Positions 28,496 to 41,500 of a stretch of 64,000 bases of DNA are shown piece after piece (positions within the stretch are counted from its first letter, which is position 1; each line of letters opens with the position of its first letter). Made by a program: the position numbers and the translations under genes. The stretch covers positions 2,295 through 66,294 of the forward strand of contig NZ_KB907452.1 in the NCBI RefSeq assembly GCF_000382045.1, given 5' to 3'. The stretch comes from Variovorax atrisoli 110B (GTDB lineage: Bacteria > Pseudomonadota > Gammaproteobacteria > Burkholderiales > Burkholderiaceae_C). The notes under the pieces were generated by a model. That model saw nothing but the letters and a program-made list of their open reading frames with translations, was not told where the DNA came from and did no database searches.

Positions 28496-29584
28496 ATGAA
28501 AATCGCAGTTCTCCCAGGTGACGGCATCGGCACCGAAATCGTGGCGGAAGCCGTCAAGGTGCTCGACGTTCTCGACCTGAAGTTCGAGACGGAATCGGCG
28601 CTGGTCGGCGGCGCGGCCTACGAGGCGCACGGCCATCCGCTGCCGGAATCGACGCTCAAGCTCGCCAAGGAAGCCGATGCGGTGCTCTTCGGCGCCGTCG
28701 GCGACTGGAAGTACGACAAGCTCGACCGGCCGCTGCGGCCCGAGCAGGCCATCCTCGGGCTGCGCAAGAACCTGGGCCTGTTCGCCAACTTCCGCCCGGC
28801 CATCTGCTACGAGGAGCTGGTAGGCGCCTCCAGCCTGAAGCCCGAGCTGATCGCAGGCCTGGACATCCTCATCATCCGCGAGCTGACCGGCGACATCTAC
28901 TTCGGCCAGCCGCGCGGCCGCCGCGTCGCGACGGATGGGCACTTCCCCGGCGCCGAGGAGGCATTCGACACCATGCGCTACTCGCGCCCCGAGATCGAGC
29001 GCATCGCCCGCGTCGCCTTCGAGGCCGCCCGCAAGCGCAGCAAGCGCGTGACCAGCGTGGACAAGAACAACGTGCTGGAAACCTCGCAGCTGTGGAAAGA
29101 CGTGATGCTCGACATCGCGAAGGAATACCCGGACGTCGAACTCGACCACATGCTGGTCGACAACGCGGCCATGCAGCTGGTGAAGGCGCCCAAGAAATTC
29201 GACGTTGTCGTCACCGGCAACATGTTCGGTGACATCCTCTCCGACGAGGCCGCGATGCTCACCGGCTCCATCGGCATGCTGCCCTCGGCATCGCTCAATT
29301 CGAGCAACCAGGGCCTGTACGAGCCCAGCCACGGCAGCGCCCCCGACATTGCCGGCAAAGGGGTTGCCAATCCTTTGGCTACAATCCTGTCCGCTGCCAT
29401 GATGCTCCGTTTCTCCCTCAACCAGCCCGAAGCTGCCGACCGTATCGAGTCGGCGGTCAAGGACGTGCTCGCCTCCGGGCTGCGCACGGGCGACATCTGG
29501 TCTGAAGGCACCAAGCGCGTCGGCACCCGCGAGATGGGCGACGCGGTCGTTGCAGCAATCACCAAAAAGACGATTACCGGCTAA
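28496..29584 (+). CDS. leuB: 3-isopropylmalate dehydrogenase
   Basis: LeuB oxidatively decarboxylates 3-isopropylmalate to 2-oxoisocaproate using NAD. The 362-residue protein begins [15 protein letters not shown]. The substrate arginines are in [15 protein letters not shown] and [16 protein letters not shown]. The catalytic lysine and aspartates lie in [13 protein letters not shown] and the [14 protein letters not shown] region. The NAD-binding loop is [19 protein letters not shown]. It is separated from leuD by the structured 113-bp spacer. Confidence 0.98.
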   Translation: MKIAVLPGDGIGTEIVAEAVKVLDVLDLKFETESALVGGAAYEAHGHPLPESTLKLAKEADAVLFGAVGDWKYDKLDRPLRPEQAILGLRKNLGLFANFRPAICYEELVGASSLKPELIAGLDILIIRELTGDIYFGQPRGRRVATDGHFPGAEEAFDTMRYSRPEIERIARVAFEAARKRSKRVTSVDKNNVLETSQLWKDVMLDIAKEYPDVELDHMLVDNAAMQLVKAPKKFDVVVTGNMFGDILSDEAAMLTGSIGMLPSASLNSSNQGLYEPSHGSAPDIAGKGVANPLATILSAAMMLRFSLNQPEAADRIESAVKDVLASGLRTGDIWSEGTKRVGTREMGDAVVAAITKKTITG

Positions 29585-29673
29585 CCGCAGCCCGCTTCGT
29601 CACGCCCCTCCCCGGCTCGACGAGTCGGGCGCAAAAAAGACAACTTTTCTTTTTTTCATAAGGGCAAACTGAA

Positions 29674-30816
29674 ATGGCGAACGCATCTCAACCTCTGGTC
29701 GGCCTCGTGGGCTGGCGCGGCATGGTCGGCTCGGTCCTGATGGACCGCATGCAGGCCGAAGGCGACTTCGGTCTCATCGAGCCGGTCTTCTTCTCGACCT
29801 CCAACGCCGGCGGCAAGGCCCCGGCCATGGCCAAGAACGAAACCGCGCTGAAGGATGCGAACGACATCGAGGCACTGAAGAAGTGCGACATCGTCATCAC
29901 CTGCCAGGGCGGCGACTACACCAGCGAAGTCTTCCCCAAGCTGCGCGCCGCCGGCTGGAACGGACACTGGATCGACGCCGCCTCCACCCTGCGCATGAAG
30001 GACGACGCGATCATCGTGCTCGATCCCGTCAACCTGCCGGTGATCGAGAACGCGCTCGCCAAGGGCGGCAAGAACTGGATCGGCGGCAACTGCACCGTGA
30101 GCTGCATGCTCATGGGCGTCGGCGCCCTCTACAAGGCCGGCCTGGTCGAGTGGATGACCAGCATGACCTACCAGGCGGCCTCGGGTGGCGGCGCTCAGCA
30201 CATGCGCGAGCTGCTGACCCAGTTCGGCACACTGAACGCCGAAGTGCGCGCCCTGCTGGACGACCCGAAGTCGGCCATCCTCGAGATCGACCGCAAGGTG
30301 CTGCACAAGCAGCAGACGCTCAGCGCCGCCGAGACGGCCAACTTCGGCGCGCCGCTGGGCGGCTCGCTGATCCCCTGGATCGACAAGGACCTGGGTGACG
30401 GCATGTCGAAGGAAGAGTGGAAGGGCGGCGCCGAGACCAACAAGATCCTCGGCCAGGGCGCGGGCTTCGGCACCGCCGCCGTGCCGGTCGACGGTTTCTG
30501 CGTGCGCATCGGCGCGATGCGCTGCCACAGCCAGGCCCTGACCTTCAAGCTCAAGAAGGACGTGCCGGTGGCCGACATCGAGGCGATGATCGCTGCCGAC
30601 AACCCCTGGGCCAAGGTCGTGCCGAACACGCGCGAAGCCACGGTCAAGGACCTGACGCCGGTGGCCGTGACGGGCACCATGGACATCCCGGTCGGCCGCA
30701 TCCGCAAGCTGGCGATGGGCCCGGAGTACGTCGGCGCCTTCACCATCGGCGACCAGCTGCTGTGGGGTGCCGCGGAACCGCTGCGCCGCATGCTGCGCAT
30801 CCTGCTCGAAGCCTGA
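29674..30816 (+). CDS. asd: Aspartate-semialdehyde dehydrogenase
   Basis: Asd reduces aspartyl phosphate to aspartate semialdehyde for lysine, threonine, methionine and diaminopimelate synthesis. The 380-residue product shows the NADP loop [15 protein letters not shown] (about 11-25), the catalytic cysteine in [12 protein letters not shown] (about 133-144), and the histidine in [16 protein letters not shown]. The size and motifs match the long gamma/beta-proteobacterial class. A T-rich stretch and a short GC stem at 29611-29629 precede it. Confidence 0.97.
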   Translation: MANASQPLVGLVGWRGMVGSVLMDRMQAEGDFGLIEPVFFSTSNAGGKAPAMAKNETALKDANDIEALKKCDIVITCQGGDYTSEVFPKLRAAGWNGHWIDAASTLRMKDDAIIVLDPVNLPVIENALAKGGKNWIGGNCTVSCMLMGVGALYKAGLVEWMTSMTYQAASGGGAQHMRELLTQFGTLNAEVRALLDDPKSAILEIDRKVLHKQQTLSAAETANFGAPLGGSLIPWIDKDLGDGMSKEEWKGGAETNKILGQGAGFGTAAVPVDGFCVRIGAMRCHSQALTFKLKKDVPVADIEAMIAADNPWAKVVPNTREATVKDLTPVAVTGTMDIPVGRIRKLAMGPEYVGAFTIGDQLLWGAAEPLRRMLRILLEA

Positions 30817-30983
30817 TGAGGGCTGCTCAGGCTTTTGAAACACGAATTGTTGCCTTCGAGCAACGGAAGATGTGTGCGTAAGTATGCGCGCACTGGGTAG
30901 AACAAGCGCATTGCCTTGTCAGTGCTCAGTGATGATGCTAACGTCCTCTTACAAATTCCGGGCCTGAGCCGCCCCCTATCAGC

Positions 30984-33860
30984 ATGACAAGACATCTGTT
31001 GCCTGCGGCCAGCCCATCGGCCGTTCGCCCGCCTCTGCCGTCGAACGGTTGGCGCCTCTCCATCCTCGGCGCGGCGGCAGCCGTGGCCATGGGCATCGCC
31101 AGCGTCGACGCCAGCGCCTTCACGCTGGGGCAGCTCAAGGTGCAGTCGGCCCTCGGCGAGCCCTTGCGCGCGGAGATCGATGTCACGGAAATGGCCGCCA
31201 ACGAAGCGGACGGCCTGAAGATCAACATCGCCACGGCCGAAGCGTTCAGGAACGCCGGCGTGCCATACAACTCCGCGCTCAGCGACGTCAGGGCGACGCT
31301 GCAGCGCCGCGCCGGCGGCCAGTATGTGGTTCGCCTGACCGGCAGCCGTCCGCTGAACGACCCGTTCATCGACCTGCTGCTCGAAGCCAACGGCGCTTCC
31401 GGCCGGATCGTGCGCGACTACACGGTGCTGCTCGATCCGCCGGCCACGCGCCAGGCCGCTGCATCGCAGGCGGCTCCCATTTCTCCCCAGATCAGCGCCC
31501 CGGTCGAACGCGCAGCCCCTGCGGCTCGCTCGCGCCGCGAGCGTCCGCCCGTGGTGGCGACGGCACCGTCCGCCGCTCCTGTCGCTCCCGCGCCTGCAGC
31601 AGCCGCACCGGCTGCTGCAGCTCCCGTTCCGGCGGCGGCCCCGGCCCGTAGCGGCGGAGGCAGCGGCGAGCAGGTCACGGTGCAGCGCGGCGACACCGCC
31701 GGCAAGATCGCTGCAGCCTACAAGCCTGCCGACGTGTCGCTCGACCAGATGCTGGTCGCGCTGCTGATGGCCAACCCCGACGCCTTCGTCGGCGGCAACG
31801 TCAACCGCATGCGGGCCGGCGCAGTGCTCGACCTGCCGAGCGCCGCCGAGGCATCCGCCGTTTCGCCGGCCGAAGCCCGCCGCACCGTCACCGCGCAGAG
31901 CCGCGACTTCGGCTCCTACCGCCAGAAGCTGGCCGACAACGCGCCCACCACCAATGTCGCCGCCGCGAGCCGCAAGGCCGCCGGCAAGGTCCAGGCGAAC
32001 GTGGAAGACCGCAATGCGGCGGCCAGCTCCCCGGACAAGCTGACGATCTCCCAAGGCAACGCCACCGCACGCGCCGCCGACGAAAAAGTCGCGCAGGCAC
32101 GCCAGGCGCAGGACAGCAGCAACCGCGTCGCGGAGCTGTCGAAGAACATCAACGAGCTGAACAAGCTCAAGGCGGCCACGGGCGCTGGATCGTCCGCCGC
32201 AGCGCCGGCCGCTGCCCCGGCACCGGTGACGCCGGGCATTCCGGTTCCCGCTCCCAACACCAGCGCCACGGTGGCGCCGCCGGCTGCCAGCCCCGCGCCG
32301 GCTCCTGCCGCTGCCGCCGCGCCCGTCGCAGCTCCCGCACCGGCACCTGCTGCAGCGCCGGCACCCGCGCCGGCCGCTGTAGCTCCGAGCCCTGCCCCCA
32401 CTCCTGAAGCCACGGCGCAGGCTGCAGCACCCGCTGCCCCGGCAGCCGCTCCGGCCGAATCCCCCGCCGCGGGCGCGCCGGCCGCTACGCCGCCTGCCTC
32501 GGCAGATGCAGCGGCCGCGCCTGCTGCTGCAGCCGCAAGCGCCCCGGCTGCGGCCGCTGCGCCGAAGCCAGCCGTGAAGAAGCCGGCTCCGCCGCCCCCG
32601 CCGCCGGAGCCCACCTTCCTCGAAGAGCTGATGGACAACCCGCTGATGCTCGCGGGCGCTGCGCTGATCGCGCTGCTGGTCGGCTTCCTGCTGTACCGCG
32701 TGCTGGGCCGTCGCCGCGAGGAGATGAGCGAAAGCGTGTTCCTCGAAAGCCGCATTCCGAAGGACTCGTTCTTCGGCGCCAGCGGCGGCGAATCGGTGGA
32801 CACCAAGCATCGTGGCGACTCCACGGTCTCCTCGCTCTCGTACTCCCCGAGCCAGCTCGACGCCGGCGACGTGGACCCGGTCGCCGAGGCCGATGTGTAC
32901 CTGGCCTACGGCCGCGACCTGCAGGCCGAGGAAATCCTGCGCGAGGCGCTGCGCCTGAACCCGGACCGCACCGCCATCCACCTGAAGCTGCTCGAGATCC
33001 ACGCCAAGCGCCGCGACGTGCGTGCCTACGAAAGCCTCGCCACCGAAGTGCACAAGCTGACGGGCGGCGCGGGCTCCGACTGGAACCGCGTGGTCGACAT
33101 GGGCAAGGACCTCGATCCGGGCAACCCACTGTACGAATCGGGCGCTCCCCGCAGCGGCGGCGCCAGCGCTGCCGAAACGGCCGCCTTCGCAAGCGCCCTG
33201 AGCGCTGCTGCCAAGCCCGCGGCACCGGCTCCTGTGGTCTCGCCCCCGGTGGCCGTGGCACCGCCTGCCTTCGTGCCTTCGGTCGCGCCACTGGATTTCG
33301 ATCTCGACCTGACCACTCCGCCGGCCCCCGCTCCTGCACCGGCACCGGTCGCCCCGCAGCACTCGCCGGTCGGCGCCAGCCTGCCGAAGTCGGCCTATGC
33401 ACCCGCTCCGCAGACGGCGCGCCCCGCGCCGCCGCTGTCGAACGGCCATGCCCTGACGACGCCGGTCGACCTCGAGAACGACTTCGACACCGCCCCCGGC
33501 GCGCTGTCGGCCGACACGCTGCCCGGCTCGCTGAGCCTGAGCGATGCGGACAACACCCGCCCCGCCATGCTGCGCAACGCTCTGCCGGCCGACTCCGGCT
33601 TCATCGAGTTCGACATGAGCGCGCTGGCCGGACTGCCCGCTTCGCGTCCCGCTGAAGCCGCCAAGCCGGCAGCCGCTGCGGCTGCCGCACAAAACGACGA
33701 AGGCGACGAGAGCCCGCACGCCGTGAAGCTGTCGCTGGCCCGCGAGCTGCAGGCCATCGGCGACGTCGAAGGCGCCCGCTCGCTGGTCGAGGAAGTCGAA
33801 GCCGAAAGCGCAGGCGACCTCAAGTCGCAAGCCCGTCAACTGCTCGCGGAACTGCGCTGA
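30984..33860 (+). CDS. fimV: FimV-family pilus/polar assembly protein
   Basis: FimV organises polar type IV pilus assembly and twitching and, in some species, cAMP signalling. The 958-residue protein has a signal peptide (cleavage after about Ala45). The FimV N-terminal domain begins FTLGQLKVQSALGEPLRAEI, and a LysM-like peptidoglycan-binding segment follows at about 228-285 (EQVTVQRGDTAGKIAAAYKP). A coiled coil sits near 360-395, then an Ala/Pro linker of about 150 residues. One transmembrane helix (LMLAGAALIALLVGFLLY, about 553-570) is followed by a cytoplasmic TPR-like part (VYLAYGRDLQAEEILREALR) and the conserved C-terminal cap (KLSLARELQAIGDVEGARSL). Confidence 0.93.
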   Translation: MTRHLLPAASPSAVRPPLPSNGWRLSILGAAAAVAMGIASVDASAFTLGQLKVQSALGEPLRAEIDVTEMAANEADGLKINIATAEAFRNAGVPYNSALSDVRATLQRRAGGQYVVRLTGSRPLNDPFIDLLLEANGASGRIVRDYTVLLDPPATRQAAASQAAPISPQISAPVERAAPAARSRRERPPVVATAPSAAPVAPAPAAAAPAAAAPVPAAAPARSGGGSGEQVTVQRGDTAGKIAAAYKPADVSLDQMLVALLMANPDAFVGGNVNRMRAGAVLDLPSAAEASAVSPAEARRTVTAQSRDFGSYRQKLADNAPTTNVAAASRKAAGKVQANVEDRNAAASSPDKLTISQGNATARAADEKVAQARQAQDSSNRVAELSKNINELNKLKAATGAGSSAAAPAAAPAPVTPGIPVPAPNTSATVAPPAASPAPAPAAAAAPVAAPAPAPAAAPAPAPAAVAPSPAPTPEATAQAAAPAAPAAAPAESPAAGAPAATPPASADAAAAPAAAAASAPAAAAAPKPAVKKPAPPPPPPEPTFLEELMDNPLMLAGAALIALLVGFLLYRVLGRRREEMSESVFLESRIPKDSFFGASGGESVDTKHRGDSTVSSLSYSPSQLDAGDVDPVAEADVYLAYGRDLQAEEILREALRLNPDRTAIHLKLLEIHAKRRDVRAYESLATEVHKLTGGAGSDWNRVVDMGKDLDPGNPLYESGAPRSGGASAAETAAFASALSAAAKPAAPAPVVSPPVAVAPPAFVPSVAPLDFDLDLTTPPAPAPAPAPVAPQHSPVGASLPKSAYAPAPQTARPAPPLSNGHALTTPVDLENDFDTAPGALSADTLPGSLSLSDADNTRPAMLRNALPADSGFIEFDMSALAGLPASRPAEAAKPAAAAAAAQNDEGDESPHAVKLSLARELQAIGDVEGARSLVEEVEAESAGDLKSQARQLLAELR

Positions 33861-33898
33861 GCGAGCTCGCGGCTCGCTTTTCTCGGTCCCCTGAATTC

Positions 33899-34711
33899 GT
33901 GAGGCTGGCGCTCGGCATCCGGTACAACGGCCGAGCGTACGACGGCTGGCAGAGCCAGTCCTCCGGTCGCACGGTGCAGGACAAGCTCGAAGCCGCGCTC
34001 GCGCAGTTCGCTGCGCAGCCGATCAGGACCCTGTGCGCCGGCCGCACCGATGCCGGCGTGCATGCCCTGATGCAGGTGGTTCACTTCGACACCACCGCCA
34101 TACGCGAACCCTTCTCCTGGGCGCGCGGTACCAATCGCTTCCTGCCAGACGACATCGCGGTGCAGTGGGCGCATCCGGTGCCTGATGAATTCCATTGCCG
34201 CGCCAGCGCTCTCGCCCGCCGGTATGTCTACGTGCTTTCGCAGTCCCCCGTGCGGCCCAGCCTGGACGCAGGCCGCGTCGGCTGGTCGATGCGGCCGCTC
34301 GACGGCGATGCGATGCGCGCCGCCGCGGCGCTGCTGATCGGCCAGCACGACTTCACTTCGTTCCGCGCCTCGGCCTGCCAGGCGCGCTCGCCGGTCAAGG
34401 ACCTGCGGCGCATCGAGATCACCCGCGTCGGCGACAGCGAGCGCTGCCGCTGGCACTTCGAATTCGAGGCCGATGCGTTCCTGCACCACATGATCCGCAA
34501 CCTGATGGGCTGCCTGCTGCGCGTCGGCCGGGGCGATGCGCCTCCAGAGTGGATCTCGCAGGTGCTCGCGGCACGCAGCCGCGACGCGGCGGCGCCCACC
34601 TTTTCCGCCGACGGCCTTTATTTCATGGGCCCGTTGTACGACGCCAAGTGGGGTCTGCCGGATGAAGCCACGCTGCAGGCCGGCGGGGCTCCGTATGATG
34701 GCCCGCCATGA
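33899..34711 (+). CDS. truA: tRNA pseudouridine(38-40) synthase
   Basis: TruA converts U38-U40 of the anticodon arm to pseudouridine. The 270-residue product starts from a GTG codon at 33899, giving MRLALGIRYNGRAYDGWQSQ. The catalytic aspartate is in LCAGRTDAGVHALMQVVHFD (near residue 50). FRASACQARSPVKDL and HHMIRNLMGCLLRVG are further family blocks. Its stop overlaps the trpF start as ATGA. The fimV-truA-trpF order is common in beta-proteobacteria. Confidence 0.97.
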   Translation: MRLALGIRYNGRAYDGWQSQSSGRTVQDKLEAALAQFAAQPIRTLCAGRTDAGVHALMQVVHFDTTAIREPFSWARGTNRFLPDDIAVQWAHPVPDEFHCRASALARRYVYVLSQSPVRPSLDAGRVGWSMRPLDGDAMRAAAALLIGQHDFTSFRASACQARSPVKDLRRIEITRVGDSERCRWHFEFEADAFLHHMIRNLMGCLLRVGRGDAPPEWISQVLAARSRDAAAPTFSADGLYFMGPLYDAKWGLPDEATLQAGGAPYDGPP

Positions 34712-35409
34712 GCGCGCCTGCCCTGCCCCGTACCCGCATCAAGATCTGCGGCCTGACACGTGAAGCCGACGTCGATGCGGCGGTGGAAGCCGGTGCTGAC
34801 GCCGTCGGCTTTGTCCTGTATCCGAAGAGCCCGCGCGCCGTCACGGCGCAGCGGGCTGCCGAACTGGCCTCGCGCCTGCCGCCGTTCATCACGCCAGTCC
34901 TGCTGTTCGTGAACGAGGACGCTACCAAAGTCATAGCATCGCTCACCCAGGTGAAGGGCTCCATCGCGCAATTCCACGGCGAAGAGACCCCGCAGCAATG
35001 CGAAGAAGCCGCCGGCGGCGGGCGCTTCCGCTACATGCGCGCCGCCCGCATTCCGCTGGGGGATGCCGGGGCCGGCTTCGACCTCGTAAAATACGCGTCC
35101 GATTACTCCCACGCCCAGGCCATCCTGCTCGACGCGCATGTCGAAGGTTATGGCGGTGGCGGCAAGGCATTCGATTGGTCACTTCTTCCACCCGCCGTCG
35201 ACGCTCACCTCGTCTTGAGTGGTGGGCTCACACCTGCAAACGTGAGCGATGGCATTCGCATCCTGCGGACGCGCTGCAAGACGCTGTCCGTTGATGTGAG
35301 CTCGGGCGTCGAAATCGACGGTCCCGGGAACAAGGGCCTCAAGGACGCCGGAAAGATCCGGCAATTCGTCGCAGCAGTCAGGGCTGCCGACGCGTCCTTC
35401 TCCAGTTAG
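34708..35409 (+). CDS. trpF: Phosphoribosylanthranilate isomerase
   Basis: TrpF performs the Amadori rearrangement of phosphoribosylanthranilate in tryptophan synthesis. The 233-residue TIM barrel begins with RIKICGLTREADVDAAVEAG; the cysteine in KICGLT is the general base. The aspartate that acts as acid is in ILLDAHVEGYGGGGKAF, and the phosphate site includes LSGGLTPANV and VDVSSGVEIDGPGNKG. It overlaps truA by 4 bp. A copy of the 17-bp repeat (34921-34937) lies inside it, encoding ATKVIA. Confidence 0.97.
   Translation: MSAPALPRTRIKICGLTREADVDAAVEAGADAVGFVLYPKSPRAVTAQRAAELASRLPPFITPVLLFVNEDATKVIASLTQVKGSIAQFHGEETPQQCEEAAGGGRFRYMRAARIPLGDAGAGFDLVKYASDYSHAQAILLDAHVEGYGGGGKAFDWSLLPPAVDAHLVLSGGLTPANVSDGIRILRTRCKTLSVDVSSGVEIDGPGNKGLKDAGKIRQFVAAVRAADASFSS
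34921..34937. repeat. Copy B of the 17-bp dispersed palindrome, inside trpF
   Basis: GCTACCAAAGTCATAGC shares both arms with copy A (13531) and its right arm with copy C (39803). It is in frame in trpF and adds the residues A-T-K-V-I-A. Of the 20 bases from the start of the motif, about 15 match copy A, including the following ATC. Confidence 0.45.
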
Positions 35410-35457
35410 CCGCCGCAGCCGATCGTTCGTCGGGCTGCGGCCCACCGATCGAGAACC

Positions 35458-36734
<1,277 letters not shown>

Positions 36735-36735
<1 letters not shown>

Positions 36736-37580
36736 TGAGCCGCATTGCAGCCACCTTCGAGGCCCTGAAGAAAGACGGCCGCCGCGCCCTCATCCCGTAC
36801 GTGACAGCGGGCTTCCCCTTCGCCGACATCACGCCCGAGCTGATGCACGGCATGGTCGAGGCCGGCGCCGACGTGATCGAACTGGGCGTGCCTTTTTCCG
36901 ACCCCATGGCCGACGGCCCCGTGATCCAGAAGGCCGGCGAAGCCGCGCTGGCGCTGGGCGTGGGCATGAAGCAGGTGCTCGCCATCGTCGCGGCCTTCCG
37001 CAAGACCGACACGACCACGCCAGTGGTGCTGATGGGCTACGCCAACCCGGTCGAGCGCTACGACCTGGTGCACGGCAAGAAGTCCTTCATCCGCGACGCG
37101 GCCGCAGCCGGCGTCGACGGGCTGCTGGTGGTCGACTACCCGCCCGAGGAATGCGAGGCCTTCGCCGCCGAGCTGAAGGCCGCCGGCATCGACCTGATCT
37201 TCCTGCTGGCACCCACCAGCACCGACGAGCGCATGGCGCAGGTCGCGCGCATCGCGAGCGGCTACGTCTACTACGTGTCGCTCAAGGGCGTGACCGGCGC
37301 CGGCCACCTCGACACCGAGGCCGTCGGCCGCATGATCCCGCGCATCCGCGAACACGTGAGCATCCCGGTGGGCGTGGGCTTCGGCATCCGTGACGCGCGC
37401 ACGGCGCAGGCCATCGGCTCCGCCGCCGACGCGGTCGTGATCGGCACGAAGATCATTCAACTCATCGAGGACCAGCCCCGCGACAAGGTCGTGCCGGCGG
37501 TGCGCGAATTCCTCGCGGGCATCCGCGAGGCGCTCGACGCCCTGCCTGCCGCGACGGCCAAGAACGCGGCTGGTCGATAA
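36735..37580 (+). CDS. trpA: Tryptophan synthase alpha chain
   Basis: TrpA cleaves indole-3-glycerol phosphate and channels indole to TrpB. The 281-residue barrel shows the catalytic glutamate and aspartate in [17 protein letters not shown] (near 50) and [12 protein letters not shown] (near 130), and phosphate-binding GVGFGIRD and [11 protein letters not shown]. The start at 36735 overlaps the trpB stop, which implies translational coupling. Confidence 0.98.
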
Positions 37581-37604
37581 TCACCGCCAACACAAGGAGC
37601 CCCC

Positions 37605-38477
37605 ATGAGCTGGCTTGAAAAACTGCTACCCGCCAAGATCGCCCAAACCGACCCGTCCGAGCGCCGCCAGGTGCCCGAGGGCCTGTGGATCAAGTGCCCC
37701 GCCTGCGAGACCGTTCTGTACAAGACCGACCTCGAGCACAACCAGAACGTCTGCCCCAGCTGCAGCCATCACCACCGCATTGGCGCCCGCGCGCGGCTCG
37801 ACGCGTTCCTCGACGCCGAGGGCCGCTACGAAGTCGGCCAGGAAGTGCTGCCGGTCGACGCGCTGAAGTTCAAGGACAGCCGCAAGTACCCCGAGCGCCT
37901 GAAGGAAGCCCTGGAAAACACCGGCGAGACCGACGCCCTGGTCGTCATGGGCGGCTCGGTGCACAGCATCAGCGTGGTCGTGGCCTGCTTCGAGTTCGAG
38001 TTCATGGGCGGCTCCATGGGCAGCGTGGTCGGCGAGCGCTTCGTGCGCGGCGTCGAGACCGCCATCGAGCAGAAGGTGCCGTTCATCTGCTTCACCGCCA
38101 CCGGCGGCGCGCGCATGCAGGAAGGCCTGCTCTCGCTGATGCAGATGGCCAAGACCAATGCCGCGCTCACGCGCCTGGCGAAGAAGGGCCTGCCCTACAT
38201 CAGCGTGCTGACCGACCCGACGATGGGCGGCGTGTCGGCAGGCTTCGCCTTCGTGGGCGACGTGGTGATCGCCGAGCCCAAGGCGCTGATCGGCTTCGCC
38301 GGCCCGCGCGTGATCGAATCGACCGTGCGCGTGACGCTGCCCGAAGGCTTCCAGCGCGCCGAGTTCCTGCAGACCAAGGGCGCCATCGACTTCATCAGCG
38401 ACCGCCGCGAACTGCGCAAGACCATCGCCAACACGCTCGCGATGCTGCTGCGCCAGCCGGCCGATGCGGTGAGCTGA
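37605..38477 (+). CDS. accD: Acetyl-CoA carboxylase carboxyltransferase beta subunit
   Basis: AccD with AccA transfers the carboxyl group from biotin to acetyl-CoA, making malonyl-CoA for fatty acid synthesis. The 290-residue product has the N-terminal zinc ribbon ([12 protein letters not shown] and [11 protein letters not shown], Cys near 28, 31, 47, 50). The crotonase fold carries [19 protein letters not shown] and [15 protein letters not shown]. It sits 24 bp after trpA and ends at a strong terminator; the trp-accD neighbourhood is widespread. Confidence 0.98.
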   Translation: MSWLEKLLPAKIAQTDPSERRQVPEGLWIKCPACETVLYKTDLEHNQNVCPSCSHHHRIGARARLDAFLDAEGRYEVGQEVLPVDALKFKDSRKYPERLKEALENTGETDALVVMGGSVHSISVVVACFEFEFMGGSMGSVVGERFVRGVETAIEQKVPFICFTATGGARMQEGLLSLMQMAKTNAALTRLAKKGLPYISVLTDPTMGGVSAGFAFVGDVVIAEPKALIGFAGPRVIESTVRVTLPEGFQRAEFLQTKGAIDFISDRRELRKTIANTLAMLLRQPADAVS

Positions 38478-38497
38478 CCGAAAGGCGATCGAAAAAC

Positions 38498-38532
38498 AAA
38501 AGGGCCCGGGTGCGATGCATCCGGGCCCTTTT
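38498..38532. terminator. Bidirectional terminator between accD and the yggT-like gene
   Basis: A 12-bp stem (AAAAGGGCCCGG / CCGGGCCCTTTT) with an 11-nt loop lies in the 67-bp convergent spacer. T-rich tracts occur on both strands, so it can stop the accD transcript and the leftward yggT transcript. Confidence 0.93.
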
Positions 38533-38544
38533 GTATTCAGGAGC

Positions 38545-39105
38545 TCAGAACGTCAGCTGATAAGCGAAGACCAGCAGGTTACCCAGCACGATCGCGATCA
38601 CCTGCAGCACCACGATGGCAGCCAGCGGAGAAAGGTCGACTCCGCCGATCAGCGGGATGAAGCGGCGGAAGGGCCGCACGAGCGGATCGGCCAGGCGGGA
38701 GATCAGGTCGAGCAGCATGGGCGAGGCTCCCGGAATCCACGACAGCACCGCATAGACCACCAGCAGCGCCGTCAGGCCCGAGACGGCCAGCTGCATCAGC
38801 CCCACCAGCGACACCAGCGGCAGGGTCGCGATGCGCCCGAGGCTGCCCGCCAGCAGCCACAGCAGCAGGAACTTCAGCATCACCAGCAGCCATGCCGCGA
38901 TCAGGCTGGCGAGGTCCCAGCGCTTCACCGAAGGCACGATGCGCCGCAGCGGCAACACGATCCAGTCGGTGATCGCGAACACGAAGCGCCCGAGAGGGTT
39001 GCCGAAGGGCACGCGGTGGTATTGCATGTACAGGCGCAGCAGGCAGGCGCCGCCGAGCAGACCGACGATCACGTCGAGAAGGAACGAGGGAATCTGGTAG
39101 AGCAT
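38545..39105 (-). CDS. YggT family membrane protein
   Basis: The 186-residue product begins MLYQIPSFLLDVIVGLLGG and contains two YGGT repeats, each a hydrophobic pair around a PFGNPLGRFVFAITDWIVLPL-like and DPLVRPFRRFIPLIGGVDLS-like loop. Four or more membrane helices are apparent. YggT proteins are inner-membrane proteins linked in various species to osmotic tolerance, cell division or photosystem assembly; no activity is known. ATG 39105 starts the homologous part. It is divergent from the Lon-N-domain gene with about 50 bp between starts. Confidence 0.9.
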   Translation of the reverse strand: MLYQIPSFLLDVIVGLLGGACLLRLYMQYHRVPFGNPLGRFVFAITDWIVLPLRRIVPSVKRWDLASLIAAWLLVMLKFLLLWLLAGSLGRIATLPLVSLVGLMQLAVSGLTALLVVYAVLSWIPGASPMLLDLISRLADPLVRPFRRFIPLIGGVDLSPLAAIVVLQVIAIVLGNLLVFAYQLTF

Positions 39106-39154
39106 GAGACGCGGCCGTGAGGGGAATGCGATGATAGCCACGCAAGGCTCATCG

Positions 39155-39799
39155 ATGACGACACAACCCCTTTTGCATTCACTGCCATTGTTTCCGCTCG
39201 GAACGGTGCTCTTTCCCGGCGGCCTTCTTCCATTGCGCATCTTCGAGGTCCGCTACCTCGACATGATCGGCAAGTGCCGCAAGGCCGACGCGCCCTTCGG
39301 CGTGGTGAGCCTCACCAGCGGCAGCGAGGTGCGCAAGGCCGGCGCCGATGCCGAGAGCTTCGCCGCCATCGGCACGCTGGCCATGATCCGCGAGTTCGAG
39401 TCGCCGCAAAGCGGCCTGCTGCAGATCGAATGCGTCGGCACGCAGCGCTTTCGCGTCCGCAGCAACGAGCTGCAGAAGCATGGCCTCTGGGTCGCCGAGG
39501 TCGAGGCGGTGAACGACGACGTCGCGCTGGAGATTCCCGACGACCTGCGGCATACCTCCACCGCGCTGCAGCGCCTGGTCGGCACCCTCGAGGAGCGCAA
39601 GCGCGCCCAGGGCGGGGCGGTGCGGCTGCCGATCGCCGAGCCCTACCGCTTCGACGATTGCGGCTGGGTGGCCAACAGATGGTGCGAGCTGGTGCCGATG
39701 CAGCTCGAGCTGCGGCAGCGGCTGATGGAGCTCGACAGCCCGCTGATGCGGCTGGAGCTGGTCAGCGATCTGCTGGCACGCACCGGTATCACTGAATAG
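39155..39799 (+). CDS. Lon N-terminal (LON substrate-binding) domain protein
   Basis: The 214-residue protein consists only of a Lon N-domain, with the opening LPLFPLGTVLFPGGLLPLRI and FEVRYLDMI (about 7-38). There is no AAA+ or protease part, so it is not Lon itself. Such stand-alone proteins may bind substrates or act as adaptors. ATG 39155 has an AAGG site 7 bp upstream; an ATG at 39131 is a possible alternative. Confidence 0.9.
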   Translation: MTTQPLLHSLPLFPLGTVLFPGGLLPLRIFEVRYLDMIGKCRKADAPFGVVSLTSGSEVRKAGADAESFAAIGTLAMIREFESPQSGLLQIECVGTQRFRVRSNELQKHGLWVAEVEAVNDDVALEIPDDLRHTSTALQRLVGTLEERKRAQGGAVRLPIAEPYRFDDCGWVANRWCELVPMQLELRQRLMELDSPLMRLELVSDLLARTGITE

Positions 39800-39802
39800 G
39801 TC

Positions 39803-39819
39803 GCTCCAATTTTCATAGC
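39803..39819. repeat. Copy C of the 17-bp dispersed palindrome
   Basis: GCTCCAATTTTCATAGC lies just after the Lon-N-domain gene, in the 124-bp spacer before lysS. It has the same spacing and right arm as copies A and B. Confidence 0.4.
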
Positions 39820-39923
39820 GCATGGCGCAGGATTGACGGGCGCTCTGGGCAGGTTTTATTCAAACCCGATCGGCTAAAATGCCGGGCCCGCGCACGCTCC
39901 CGGTTGCGCGCCATCCGCCTCCC

Positions 39924-41498
<1,575 letters not shown>

Positions 41499-41500
41499 TC

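Noticed and set aside
29611..29672. Terminator or attenuator before asd
   Set aside because: A 9-bp imperfect stem is followed by AAAAAAGA rather than T; the later T-rich run is too far from the stem for a standard terminator.
30195..33839. 1214-residue minus-strand open frame
   Set aside because: It is a shadow of asd and fimV caused by high third-position GC; it has no domain.
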